Shown in pieces: positions 8,249 to 16,450 of a stretch of 64,000 nucleotides of DNA. The stretch lies in the NCBI GenBank assembly GCA_031430645.1, contig JANPBY010000101.1, positions 1 to 64,000 of the forward strand. The letters are read 5' to 3'. A program made the translations under genes and the position numbers. Every line of letters starts with the position of its first letter. Position 1 is the stretch's first letter. The notes under the pieces were generated by a model that saw nothing but the letters and a program-made list of their open reading frames with translations, was not told the origin of the DNA and searched no databases. The stretch comes from JANPBY01 sp031430645. GTDB taxonomy: Bacteria > Actinomycetota > Actinomycetes > DATJPE01.

Positions 8249-9202
8249 TCAGGCGTATGCGCTTAGCGCCTCGGCGGCAGTCAGCCGCACCTCCGCCGCC
8301 AGAGACTCGGGTGCGACCACCGTCGCCCCGCCCGCCAGCCGGAGGACGAGTCGGCGCGCCCAGGCCAACTCCGGTGTTCGAAGGGTGACTCGCAGGCCGC
8401 CGTCCGCGTTCTCCACGGCCGCCTCGACAGGGTGATAGTCGATAACCCAACGCGCGTGTGGTGCCAGGTCTAGGACCACGAGAAGGTCAGTGGGGGTGCC
8501 GTGCCAGTTCCCCCCTGCCTGAGCGACGTCGGAGAGCGCGGCCTCCAGAGGCGGGGCCGAGGGTTCCTCAAGAACCTCAACGGAGACGATGCGGTCAAGC
8601 CTGAAGGTGCGCACTGCCTCGGTTGAGTGGCACCAGCCCTGGAGGTAGCCCGCGGTGGCGACGGTCACCAAGCGCATCGGGTCGACGGCGCGCTCAGACA
8701 CTTCGTCGCGGGTCGGTGTCCAGTAGGAAAGTTGCAGCCGGCGCCCACGGGCCAATGCATCCTGCACGGCACCGACGACCGCGTCGTCGGCGACTGGCCA
8801 ATCGGTCCCGGCTCCGGTGACCGTGGATGCTGACACCCCAATGGCCTCCTCGACCTTGGCCAGGGCGTGGTCCACCACCTCCCGATCTGCCAGCCCGGGG
8901 ACAGCAGCGAGGGACCGGAGACCGACGAGCAGGGTGACAGCCTCGTCGACCCGCAACTGCATCGGGCGATCGACACTTTGCGCGTCGATGACCGTGATCT
9001 CGTCGTCCCAGAAATCGATGTCCAGGCTCGCGAGGGTGTCGCGTCCGACCTCGGCGCACGCCGCAAGCTCGAGGTCCGCCTCGAGCTGCGCACCGGAGAT
9101 CGCGAAGGTGCGAGCAGCCTCTGCCTTGGTGACGCCTGGGTGGGCGACCAGCCAAGGGATGAGAGTGAGCAACCGCGTGAGTTGGTCCGAAGCACCGGCC
9201 AT
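8249..9202 (-). CDS. pafC: WYL-domain transcriptional regulator PafC
   Basis: 317 residues: N-terminal winged helix-turn-helix (LTRLLTLIPWLVAHPGVTKAEAA), a central WYL domain (YWTPTRDEVSERAVDPMRL ... GYLQGWCH) and the WCX C-terminal extension. PafB and PafC act together as the LexA/RecA-independent activator of DNA-damage genes in mycobacteria. Its ATG shares one base with the pafB stop (TGATG), so the two are translationally coupled and made in equal amounts, as expected for a heteromeric regulator. Confidence 0.93.
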   Translation of the reverse strand: MAGASDQLTRLLTLIPWLVAHPGVTKAEAARTFAISGAQLEADLELAACAEVGRDTLASLDIDFWDDEITVIDAQSVDRPMQLRVDEAVTLLVGLRSLAAVPGLADREVVDHALAKVEEAIGVSASTVTGAGTDWPVADDAVVGAVQDALARGRRLQLSYWTPTRDEVSERAVDPMRLVTVATAGYLQGWCHSTEAVRTFRLDRIVSVEVLEEPSAPPLEAALSDVAQAGGNWHGTPTDLLVVLDLAPHARWVIDYHPVEAAVENADGGLRVTLRTPELAWARRLVLRLAGGATVVAPESLAAEVRLTAAEALSAYA

Positions 9203-10149
9203 CAGGTGTTCCCCGCCAGGGTCGTCAGAGCCGCGACGACGAGTTCGCGCGTCCTGCTGGGCTCCTCCACGACAACGTCGACCCCGTAGGCCAGCACCTC
9301 ACGGGCGAACGCTTCGTCGTCGCGCGTCGTCAGAGTGAGTCGGTCCCAGCCCTGGCCCAGGGACACCACCCCAGTAGCCCGCCGACGCAGGTTGTGCCCA
9401 GTTCCCTCCCGAACCCGGACCTGAGCCGGATGGGCTTCCCGGCCAGCCGATGGGTCAGCGACCAAGGTGGAGATGTCGGCATCCTGAGGAATGTCGAAGG
9501 CGGCCGCGGGACCGTTCGTCTGGACGGACCCGGCGATCCGGTCGAGCCGGAAGGCTCGCGGTGCCTCCCGATCAAGATCGTGGCCGACGACATACCAGCG
9601 CCCGCGTCGGCTGACGACTCCCCACGGCTGGAGGCGCCGAGACTTAGAAGTGGTGGCACCGCTCGGTCTGTGGTCGAACGTGATCCCCTGCCGCCGGGCG
9701 ATGGCCTGGGCAATCGGACCGAATGCCTGCTCCCCACCTGCCAACCTTGGCTCCACGAGGGACAGCGCTCCGGGGTCGACGTCTACGCCAGCGGCCTCGA
9801 GCTTGCGCAGCGCTCGGTCTGCAGCTGCCGCCCCTTCGGCGTGCCAGACTCGCCGGGCCAGGCCGAGCAGTGCCGCCTCCGCACTCGTGAAGGTCACTGG
9901 CGGAAGGGCATGTGCGGACAGGTCGACGCGATAGCCCTCCTCGTCCCCACCGCTGACCGTCTCCAGGGGAACGCCGAGATCGCGAAGCTCAGCCTTGTCG
10001 CGCTCGAAGGTCTTTTCGAACGCTTCGTCGCTGACGGCTGTGGAATAGTCCTCGATGGCGTCGCGCAACTGCCGTTTGGTCACCGGTCGTTGTGCCTGGG
10101 AAAGACAAAGCAGTACCTCGAGGAGGCGCTCGGTCTTGTTGGCAGTCAC
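9202..10149 (-). CDS. pafB: WYL-domain transcriptional regulator PafB
   Basis: About 315 residues with an N-terminal winged HTH (TERLLEVLLCLSQAQRPVTKRQLRDA), a WYL domain (LQPWGVVSRRGRWYVVGHD) and a WCX domain. It pairs with PafC. The start is GTG 10149, preceded by AGGAGG 5 nt upstream; the frame extends further upstream over the FKBP gene but without homology. Order fkbp - pafB - pafC on one strand with 35 bp between the FKBP stop and pafB. Confidence 0.93.
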   Translation of the reverse strand: MTANKTERLLEVLLCLSQAQRPVTKRQLRDAIEDYSTAVSDEAFEKTFERDKAELRDLGVPLETVSGGDEEGYRVDLSAHALPPVTFTSAEAALLGLARRVWHAEGAAAADRALRKLEAAGVDVDPGALSLVEPRLAGGEQAFGPIAQAIARRQGITFDHRPSGATTSKSRRLQPWGVVSRRGRWYVVGHDLDREAPRAFRLDRIAGSVQTNGPAAAFDIPQDADISTLVADPSAGREAHPAQVRVREGTGHNLRRRATGVVSLGQGWDRLTLTTRDDEAFAREVLAYGVDVVVEEPSRTRELVVAALTTLAGNT

Positions 10150-10184
10150 ACAACCTCCTGGTGCCGTGCGTCGTTCAGGGGGAT

Positions 10185-10556
10185 TCAGTGGGCGTCGAGC
10201 AAGTCGATCACGAAGACCAGGGTCTGACCGCCCAGCCGGTGGCCACTGCTTGCTGGGCCATACGCCAACTCGGGAGGAACGACGAGTTGACGGCGTCCGC
10301 CGACGCGCATTCCGGGAATACCGTCCTGCCAGCCCTGGATCAGGCCCTTGAGCGGGAACTCGATGGGCTCGCCGCGGTCCCACGAGGCGTCGAACTGCTC
10401 ACCGGTCACGAAGTCGACTCCGACGTAGTGGACGAGGACCCGACCACCGGGAACCGCCTCAGCTCCCGTCCCCACGACCACATCAGCAATCGACAACTCC
10501 GTCGGCGGCTCGCCGCCCGGGAACTCGATGTCAGGCTTCTCGCTCAGGTCGGTCAT
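10185..10556 (-). CDS. FKBP-type peptidyl-prolyl cis-trans isomerase, cytoplasmic
   Basis: 123 residues forming one complete FKBP domain: VLVHYVGVDFVTGEQFDASWDRGEP, the GLIQGWQDGIPGMRVGGRR segment and LVFVIDLLDAH at the end. There is no signal peptide, so it acts in the cytoplasm. It catalyses prolyl isomerisation; client proteins unknown. It follows the FKBP lipoprotein gene by 12 bp in the pafA-to-pafB interval. Confidence 0.92.
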   Translation of the reverse strand: MTDLSEKPDIEFPGGEPPTELSIADVVVGTGAEAVPGGRVLVHYVGVDFVTGEQFDASWDRGEPIEFPLKGLIQGWQDGIPGMRVGGRRQLVVPPELAYGPASSGHRLGGQTLVFVIDLLDAH

Positions 10557-10568
10557 CGTGGACTCTCT

Positions 10569-11558
10569 TCAGCTTGTGGGTGGGATCGCGTCGATGATGT
10601 CGACAACGACGGCTGTGCTGTCGATCGCCGGATCGCCGGCGGGTTCGGCCGGCACCAGCAGAAGCACTTGGCTACCGACCGGGATCCCGACCAACTTGTC
10701 GAATGGAGTTGCAGAACCCTCGACACCCACCGCGACGCCTAGGGGCTGCCCTGTAGACCAAGTGGATCCGAGTGCATTGTTGTTCCAGGTCACGGCTTCG
10801 TACTGAACCACGACGAAGGATCCTTCGACGATCTGCGGCCCGTCCCCGCGGGCCAGGACCACCGTCGTCACCTCTGTGGGAGGAGCACTGCCCGCGGGCA
10901 CAGTCAAGGTCGGCCGAGTCCCCGGGAAGCCGCTGACCGTCGGCAACCCCGTGAGGTTGGGGTTGCTGGGCGTTGATCCGGAATCCGACGTTGCTCCGGC
11001 GGAATAGGCACGGAGAATGTCCACCACGAAGACGAGGGTGTCGTCGCCGCTGATCTTCGCGTCGGGCTGTCCGGCCTCGCCGTAGCCGAGCGACGGCGGG
11101 ATCGCCATCACGACGCGACTGCCCACGGTCTGCCCGACCAGCGCCGCGTCCCATCCGGGAATGACTTTCCCGACCCCGATGGCGAAGGACGTCGGTGTCG
11201 GGCGACCGAAAGAGGAGTCGAAGACGTTCCCGTCATCCCAGGTCTCCCCGAGGTAGTTGACGATCAAGAGGTCACCGACCTTGACCACGGGACCCGAGCC
11301 GGTGACCAGGGTCTTGGTCACGAGCGCATCGGCAGGGTCTTCCTCTGGAATGGTGATCTTGGGGGTCTCCCCAAATCCACCCTCCACATCAGGGATCGGC
11401 CCGGCCGCGGTCACGATGGGGGCCGGGGCGGACGCAGACGGGGAGGCAGCTGATCCGGCGGAGGAGCCGCCACACGCACTCATCAACGTCGCCAAGGCGA
11501 CCGCTGTCAGTGAAAGAGCGAGGTGGTGCGGGGTACGGCGGCGCACGGGTGAACTCAT
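10569..11558 (-). CDS. FKBP-type peptidyl-prolyl isomerase lipoprotein, two FKBP-like domains
   Basis: 329 residues. The N-terminus is a lipoprotein signal with basic n-region, hydrophobic core and a lipobox LMSACG (Cys29 modified), so the protein is anchored outside the membrane. The first FKBP domain (about 85-195) is canonical, with VNYLGETWDDGNVFDSS and VIPGWDAALVGQTVGSR. The second (about 235-325) keeps the outline (VVQYEAVTWNNNALGSTW, LLLVPAE) but has lost several core residues and may not be catalytic. It lies between pafA and the cytoplasmic FKBP gene, same strand. Confidence 0.88.
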   Translation of the reverse strand: MSSPVRRRTPHHLALSLTAVALATLMSACGGSSAGSAASPSASAPAPIVTAAGPIPDVEGGFGETPKITIPEEDPADALVTKTLVTGSGPVVKVGDLLIVNYLGETWDDGNVFDSSFGRPTPTSFAIGVGKVIPGWDAALVGQTVGSRVVMAIPPSLGYGEAGQPDAKISGDDTLVFVVDILRAYSAGATSDSGSTPSNPNLTGLPTVSGFPGTRPTLTVPAGSAPPTEVTTVVLARGDGPQIVEGSFVVVQYEAVTWNNNALGSTWSTGQPLGVAVGVEGSATPFDKLVGIPVGSQVLLLVPAEPAGDPAIDSTAVVVDIIDAIPPTS

Positions 11559-11606
11559 CTCGATCGGGGGAGATCAAACCCTAACCCGGGAGGACAGGTG
11601 TCCCTC

Positions 11607-12968
11607 TCACATGGAGGCGATGAGGCGTTCCACCCGCTCGTCGACCGATCGAAATGGGTCCTTGCACAGCACAGTGCGCTGGGCTTGGTCATTGAGCTTG
11701 AGATGGACCCAGTCGACGGTGAAGTCCCGACGGTTCTCCTGAGCCTTCTTGATGAATTCGCCGCGGAGCTTGGCCCTGGTCGTCTGCGGAGGAACGGACT
11801 TGGCTTGAAACACGTCGAGATCTCGGGTTACCCGTTCCACCTGACCCTTGCGTTCGAGCAAGGTGTACAGCCCCCGACGCCGATCGATGTCGTGATACGC
11901 GAGGTCGAGCTGGGCGATCCTCGGGGACTCGAGGGGCAGGTCGTGCTTGACCATGTAGCGTTCGAGGAGCCGCTTCTTGATGACCCAGTCGATCTCACGT
12001 TCGATGGGGCCGAAATTCTGGCTCTCGACCGCGGTCAGGGTGCGCTCCCAGAGGTCCAGCACCTGCTTGGTGACACCCTCGTCGATGCCTCTGCGGGCGG
12101 CGAAGTCGCAGGCCCGGGTGAGGTATTCGGTCTGGATGTCCAACGCTGACACCTCGCGACCGTTGATTAATCGGACGGTGCGACGTCCGGTCGTGTCGTG
12201 GGAGATCTCCCGAATCGCCCGAATCGGGTTCTCCAGGGTGAGGTCCCTCATGACGACGCCGGACTCGATCAGTTGCAGGACCAGGTCAGCCGAGCCGACC
12301 TTGAGCAGCGTCGTGGTCTCAGCCATGTTCGAGTCGCCGACGATGACATGAAGGCGTCGGTATTTCTCGGCGTCAGCGTGTGGCTCGTCACGGGTGTTGA
12401 TGATGGGGCGCGAGCGCGTCGTGGCGGACGAGACCCCCTCCCAGATGTGCTCGGCGCGCTGACTCACGCAAAAGACCGCGCCCCGCGGGGTCTGCAACAC
12501 CTTCCCGGCCCCGCAGATCATCTGCCGACTGACCAGGAACGGGATCAAGATGTCAGACAGGCGCCCGAAATCCCCGGAGCGCCCCACGAGGTAGTTCTCG
12601 TGACACCCGTATGAGTTCCCAGCCGAGTCTGTGTTGTTCTTGAACAAGTAGACGTCGCCGGGGATGCCCTCCTCGTGGAGACGACGTTCCGCATCGACGA
12701 GCAGGCCTTCGAGGATGCGTTCGCCGGCCTTGTCGTGGGTGACGAGATCGATGAGCGAGTCGCATTCTGGGGTCGCGTACTCAGGGTGGCTCCCGACGTC
12801 AAGGTAAAGACGAGCGCCGTTGCGGAGGAAGACGTTGGACGATCGACCCCACGAGACCACGCGCCGAAACAAGTAGCGCGCGACCTCATCCGGTGAGAGC
12901 CGGCGTTGGCCCTTGAACGTGCACGTGACGCCGTACTCGTTCTCCAACCCGAAGATCCGACGCTCCAT
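11607..12968 (-). CDS. pafA: Pup--protein ligase PafA
   Basis: About 453 residues, strongly like PafA throughout: RRIFGLENEYGVTCTF at the N-terminus (ATP/Mg binding Glu), RNGARLYLDVGSHPEYATPE, FKNNTDSAGNSYGCHENYL and RPIINTRDEPHAD. PafA uses ATP to join the C-terminal Glu of Pup to substrate lysines. ATG 12968 is favoured, with GGAGG upstream; a GTG at 12974 adds two residues. It starts 19 bp after the prcA stop, so pup-prcB-prcA-pafA is one unit. Confidence 0.97.
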   Translation of the reverse strand: MERRIFGLENEYGVTCTFKGQRRLSPDEVARYLFRRVVSWGRSSNVFLRNGARLYLDVGSHPEYATPECDSLIDLVTHDKAGERILEGLLVDAERRLHEEGIPGDVYLFKNNTDSAGNSYGCHENYLVGRSGDFGRLSDILIPFLVSRQMICGAGKVLQTPRGAVFCVSQRAEHIWEGVSSATTRSRPIINTRDEPHADAEKYRRLHVIVGDSNMAETTTLLKVGSADLVLQLIESGVVMRDLTLENPIRAIREISHDTTGRRTVRLINGREVSALDIQTEYLTRACDFAARRGIDEGVTKQVLDLWERTLTAVESQNFGPIEREIDWVIKKRLLERYMVKHDLPLESPRIAQLDLAYHDIDRRRGLYTLLERKGQVERVTRDLDVFQAKSVPPQTTRAKLRGEFIKKAQENRRDFTVDWVHLKLNDQAQRTVLCKDPFRSVDERVERLIASM

Positions 12969-12987
12969 GACCACCTACCTCCGCGGA

Positions 12988-13683
12988 TCAGCCAGCAAGC
13001 AAGGCGGCGAGGCGCGAGTTGGCGATGCGTCTGAACTTTCGGGGCGCGTCTCGGGTCCGATCCAGGACGGCGACTTCGAGTTGAGCCGGCTCGAGGGTGC
13101 GGGTTTCGGCGGCGCCGTGTTCGCCGAGGAGGCGTACGGCGGTGCGCAACGCCTCGCCAAGCTCCATCCCGTCTGAATAGGCGACCTCGAGCGCGTCGGA
13201 GATCGCCTCGGACTGGCCACCCATGGCGACGTAGCCGTGCTCGTCGCCGACCGAACCGTCGAACGTCAGTCGGTAGAGCTGATCATCCTCGACCGACTCG
13301 CCCACCTCCGCGACCACGATCTCGACCTCATAGGGCTTGTTGTTCTCTGTAAAGATTGTGCCCAGGGTTTGGGCGTAGGCGTTGGCGAGTCCGCGGCCGG
13401 AGACATCCCGCCGGTCGTAGGAATAGCCGCGCACATCGGCCAGCCGCACCCCGGCGACCCGAAGGTTCTCAAACTCGTTGTACTTGCCCACGGCAGCGAA
13501 AGCGATGCGATCGTAGATTTCACTGACCTTGTGAAGTGCACGGGAGGGGTTCTCCGCAACGAAAAGAATGCCATCGGCGTATTGCACGACGACGACACTT
13601 CGACCCCGGGCGATTCCCTTGCGGGCGTAGTCGGCCTTGTCCTTGATGACCTGCTCAGGCGAGACATAGAACGGCATCGACAT
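12988..13683 (-). CDS. prcA: Proteasome alpha subunit PrcA
   Basis: 231 residues with the conserved alpha N-terminus (PFYVSPEQVIKDKADYARKGIARGRSVV) that forms the gate of the 20S core, and the typical FENLRVAGVRLADVRGYSYDRRDVSGR segment. It has no catalytic Thr, as expected. It encodes the outer rings of the core particle and lies 28 bp after prcB. Confidence 0.97.
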   Translation of the reverse strand: MSMPFYVSPEQVIKDKADYARKGIARGRSVVVVQYADGILFVAENPSRALHKVSEIYDRIAFAAVGKYNEFENLRVAGVRLADVRGYSYDRRDVSGRGLANAYAQTLGTIFTENNKPYEVEIVVAEVGESVEDDQLYRLTFDGSVGDEHGYVAMGGQSEAISDALEVAYSDGMELGEALRTAVRLLGEHGAAETRTLEPAQLEVAVLDRTRDAPRKFRRIANSRLAALLAG

Positions 13684-13711
13684 GGTGATCCCTCCTCTCA
13701 GTAAGGTCCGG

Positions 13712-14554
13712 TCACGTCAGGGGCGCGAGTGGGCCATCAGGACGGGTGTTCCTGGCGTCGACGACTGCCCGAACGATGGTCGACACAGCGGCGTCGGTGT
13801 AGCGGGTGTAGCCGTCGGCGGTGACGACGGCCACAACCGGGAAGATCCCTCGGGTGAGATCCGGACCTCCAGTCGCGGAATCGTCGTCGGCGGCGTCATA
13901 GAGGGCCTGCACGCACGCCCCCACGACCTCGTCGGCTGTGAGGTCGTCGCGATACAGCTTCTTCAACGAGCCTCGGGCAAACATCGACCCGGAACCGACC
14001 GCATGGAACGCCAGCTCCTCGTAGCGACCACCTGTCACATCGAAGGAGATGATGCGGCCCCTATCGCTCTCCTGGTCGTATCCCGCAAACATGGGCACGA
14101 CGGCGAGGCCCTGCATGGCCATCGCAAGATTCCCTCTGATCATGGCCGCCAATCGGTTGGCCTTGCCGTCGAGGGAGAGCGTGGTGCCCTCAATCTTCTC
14201 GTAGTGTTCGAGTTCGACCTGGAACAGGCGTACGACCTCGATCGCCAAGCCAGCTGTTCCCGCAATGCCGATGCAGGAGAACTCATCCGCCGGGAAGACC
14301 TTCTCGATGTCACGCTGGGCGATGACGTTGCCCATGGTGGCGCGCCGGTCGCCCGCCATGACGACACCACCGGGGAAGGTAGCCGCCACGATGGTTGTGC
14401 CATGGGGCGCGTCGAAGGAACGGCCCTCAGGCAACACGTGAGAGCCGGGAAGAAGACTGGGTGCGAATCCCGACAGAAAATCGGTGAACGAAGACGTCCC
14501 GACGCTCATGAAGGCGGCCGGGAGCCGCCCTCCGGCTGAGAAGCTGGTGGTCAT
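13712..14554 (-). CDS. prcB: Proteasome beta subunit PrcB (catalytic)
   Basis: 280 residues. A 52-residue propeptide (ending DAPHG) precedes the catalytic Thr53 of the mature N-terminus TTIVA; GVVMAGDRRATMGN supplies the conserved Asp/Lys-region residues. Autocleavage between Gly52 and Thr53 activates the peptidase. Its ATG overlaps the pup stop (ATGA), coupling the two genes. Confidence 0.97.
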   Translation of the reverse strand: MTTSFSAGGRLPAAFMSVGTSSFTDFLSGFAPSLLPGSHVLPEGRSFDAPHGTTIVAATFPGGVVMAGDRRATMGNVIAQRDIEKVFPADEFSCIGIAGTAGLAIEVVRLFQVELEHYEKIEGTTLSLDGKANRLAAMIRGNLAMAMQGLAVVPMFAGYDQESDRGRIISFDVTGGRYEELAFHAVGSGSMFARGSLKKLYRDDLTADEVVGACVQALYDAADDDSATGGPDLTRGIFPVVAVVTADGYTRYTDAAVSTIVRAVVDARNTRPDGPLAPLT

Positions 14555-14781
14555 TGCCCGCCCTTCTGGACAAACCCACGGACGAACTCCTCGGAGTTGG
14601 TCTCGAGCACTTCGTCGATCTCGTCCAGGATCGCGTCGATGTCGTCGTCGAGGACGGCCTTTCGTTCAGCGACTTCGGCTGCGGTGGCGTCCTGGACTGC
14701 AGCCTCATCGCCGGTCTCAGCCGCTGTCTCATCGCGGCGGCCGACCTTTTCTTGGCCGCCACCGGTGTCTTTGGTCGCCAT
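14551..14781 (-). CDS. pup: Prokaryotic ubiquitin-like protein Pup
   Basis: 76 residues from ATG 14781, ending in EEFVRGFVQKGGQ. The terminal Gln must be deamidated by Dop to Glu before ligation by PafA. The C-terminal half has the coiled-coil region that binds Mpa (DDIDAILDEIDEVLE). An in-frame ATG at 14805 would add eight residues (MAQEQEAA), but the AGGAGG that would be the ribosome site for 14781 lies inside that extension, 5 nt before the start, so 14781 is preferred. First gene of the core operon. Confidence 0.95.
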   Translation of the reverse strand: MATKDTGGGQEKVGRRDETAAETGDEAAVQDATAAEVAERKAVLDDDIDAILDEIDEVLETNSEEFVRGFVQKGGQ

Positions 14782-14839
14782 CGCCGCCTCCTGCTCCTGC
14801 GCCATCCTGCGCCGCTGGGCGCACGCACCTTGACCCTAC

Positions 14840-14908
14840 CTATCGGCAGCCTGGGGAGTTCTCTCGCCACGCGTGCACCCTTGAGTTAGGCGTCCATGCT
14901 GCCGATAG
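14840..14908. repeat. 11-bp inverted repeat in the divergent pup / anchor-apbE intergenic region
   Basis: CTATCGGCAGC (14840-14850) is exactly repeated in inverted form as GCTGCCGATAG (14898-14908), 47 bp apart. The interval is the divergent promoter region between pup and the plus-strand anchor gene, so the pair could be an operator binding a dimer or looping protein. Two similar direct copies, GCACCTTGA and GCACCCTTGA, also occur there. Confidence 0.5.
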
Positions 14909-14915
14909 CCACCCG

Positions 14916-15464
14916 GTGAGCCCGTCCGAGCCCCGCCACGCCCGTAACCGGCGTGCTGCTGGGTCCACCACGGCGCAGCGCCGCTCGCGCGGGTGGCGAG
15001 TGGTCAACGGGGGGACGGCACTGGCCGCAGCTGGTGCGCTAACGGCGACGGCCTGGGGAACGGCTGCCCTGGCCGCAACGTCTGCCGCTGAAGCCGGTTC
15101 GCAGCCACCAGCCCCGTCCGCCAAGGAGCCACTTCCCACGGCCACTGCACTAGGGCCGACGCTGACTCCCCCCGCTACGCCTCCGACGGCTGCATCGAGC
15201 CCAGGGGCCTCGCCCAGGGGAAGCGCACCCGCACAGGGAAAGCCCGCATCCTCGCCAGCGTCCAGCACCTCGACGAAGCCGAAACCCGCTGCCAAGAAGT
15301 CGCCGGCATCAAGCAAGGCGACCACAAGGCCATCCTCGTCACCCAAGGCCAGTGCCTCACCGAAACCCAAGCCATCCTCTCCCAAGCCGTCACCGCCACC
15401 CTCCTCCAGTCAGCCTCCCGAGCCGACACCGGAGCCGAGCCCAACGCGCAGCTCAGGGTCGTGA
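14916..15464 (+). CDS. Membrane-anchored Pro/Ser/Lys-rich protein, function unknown
   Basis: 182 residues from GTG 14916. A basic N-terminal stretch is followed by one hydrophobic segment (about TALAAAGALTATAWGTAALA) and then a long low-complexity tail rich in Pro, Ser, Thr, Ala and Lys up to the end. This looks like the anchor and linker of an extracytoplasmic protein with no folded domain. Its TGA overlaps the apbE GTG (GTGA), so the two are coupled. In related loci this place is usually taken by an FMN_bind acceptor protein; no such domain is visible here. The start is weakly supported (no clear ribosome site). The apbE frame is also open across 15092-15460, so coding here is less certain than elsewhere. 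Confidence 0.6.
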   Translation: MSPSEPRHARNRRAAGSTTAQRRSRGWRVVNGGTALAAAGALTATAWGTAALAATSAAEAGSQPPAPSAKEPLPTATALGPTLTPPATPPTAASSPGASPRGSAPAQGKPASSPASSTSTKPKPAAKKSPASSKATTRPSSSPKASASPKPKPSSPKPSPPPSSSQPPEPTPEPSPTRSSGS

Positions 15465-16450
15465 CCAAGTCCAGGACCACAGCCGACCACGTGGCCGAGT
15501 GGCCGATGTGGTCGACAACGGTGCGGGTCGTCACACGCGATCCGGGCATGCTCAGGGTCGCCAGCCAAGCCGTCGAGTCCGAGCTCGTGGGCATGGACCG
15601 TGCCGCCAGCCGCTTTCGCGTCGACAGCGAGGTGTGCCGGCTGGCGGCCTCGGGAGGTCGTCCGACGCGAGTCTCTCCCCTGCTGGCAGCGACGTTGCGG
15701 GCCGCGTTGCGAGTTGCCTCAGCGACCGGCGGTGCTGTCGACCCGACTGTCGGAAACGCCTTGGTAGCCGCTGGCTACGACGCCGACTTCTCCGTGATCT
15801 CGGCGCGAGCGCCATCGTCGTACGACCCTCGACCAGCACTAGGCCCTCAACCAGCTCTGGACCCTCAACCAGCTCTGTCACTCCCGATCGAGCTTCAGGT
15901 GGCCACCACGTGGAGGGACATCCACCTGGTGGGCGACGTGGTCACGTTGCCGGACGGTCTGCTGCTGGACCTTGGCGCCACCGGCAAGGCACTCGCGGTC
16001 GACCGGGCTGCCGTACGCGCGTCGATCGCTGCTCAAGGTCCGGTCCTCGTCGCGGTTGGAGGTGACCTTCGCGCCGCAGGGACGTCACGAAGCGAGCCAT
16101 GGCTCGTCGAAGTCGCCGAACGCCCAGAGGACGAGGGAGTGGCCTGGGTGCGTGTATCGGACGGCGGGGTGGCCACGTCGACCACTTTGACGCGTCGATG
16201 GCGGGCTGGAGCGGGCTGGGCGCATCACGTATTCAACCCCCGAACCGGTCGGCCGGCTGAGGTTCATTGGAGGACTGCGACTGTCGCTGCGGCGACCTGT
16301 GTCGACGCCAACGCCGCCAGCACCGCCAGCATCGTCAAGGGACTCGGGGCTGAGGCCTGGCTGCGCTCCGGCCGTCTACCCTCCCGGCTGGTAGACCGCG
16401 ACGGCGCCGTACTGGTCGTTGCGGGTTGGCCGGAGCAGGTGGCGGCGTGA
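15461..16450 (+). CDS. apbE: FAD:protein FMN transferase (ApbE)
   Basis: 329 residues. The ApbE core is visible: MWSTTVRVVT, DRAASRFRVDSEVCRLA, GGAVDPTVGNALVAAGYD, LLLDLGATGKALAVDRAA, LVAVGGDLRAAG and HHVFNPRTGRPA. The enzyme attaches FMN covalently to Ser/Thr of extracytoplasmic redox proteins. GTG start overlaps the preceding stop, and its own stop overlaps the next start (GTGA both times), making a tight three-gene operon. A short triplicated PALxPQ peptide (from an 18-bp repeat) interrupts the region after GYDADFSVI. No lipobox or signal peptide is seen; it may work in the cytoplasm or be incompletely called. Confidence 0.9.
   Translation: MTKSRTTADHVAEWPMWSTTVRVVTRDPGMLRVASQAVESELVGMDRAASRFRVDSEVCRLAASGGRPTRVSPLLAATLRAALRVASATGGAVDPTVGNALVAAGYDADFSVISARAPSSYDPRPALGPQPALDPQPALSLPIELQVATTWRDIHLVGDVVTLPDGLLLDLGATGKALAVDRAAVRASIAAQGPVLVAVGGDLRAAGTSRSEPWLVEVAERPEDEGVAWVRVSDGGVATSTTLTRRWRAGAGWAHHVFNPRTGRPAEVHWRTATVAAATCVDANAASTASIVKGLGAEAWLRSGRLPSRLVDRDGAVLVVAGWPEQVAA
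15826..15879. repeat. Three 18-bp tandem repeats inside apbE
   Basis: Three consecutive 18-bp units (15826-15843, 15844-15861, 15862-15879) share the core CCCTCAACCAGC with one or two changes, and encode RPALGP-QPALDP-QPALS. They form an in-frame Pro/Ala insertion in a loop of ApbE. The CCCTCGACCAGC core resembles short palindrome-related repeats common in some actinobacterial genomes, so this may be a small mobile repeat captured in a coding region. Confidence 0.7.

Noticed and set aside
14805..14915. FMN riboswitch before the apbE operon
   Set aside because: The interval is too short and lacks the conserved RFN elements.
15092..15460. Frame continuous with apbE, open for 123 codons upstream and rich in third-position C/G
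   Set aside because: It has no ATG, GTG or TTG before GTG 15461 and no FMN_bind or other domain; the anchor gene frame has a membrane segment and GTGA coupling. A frameshifted longer apbE cannot be fully excluded.
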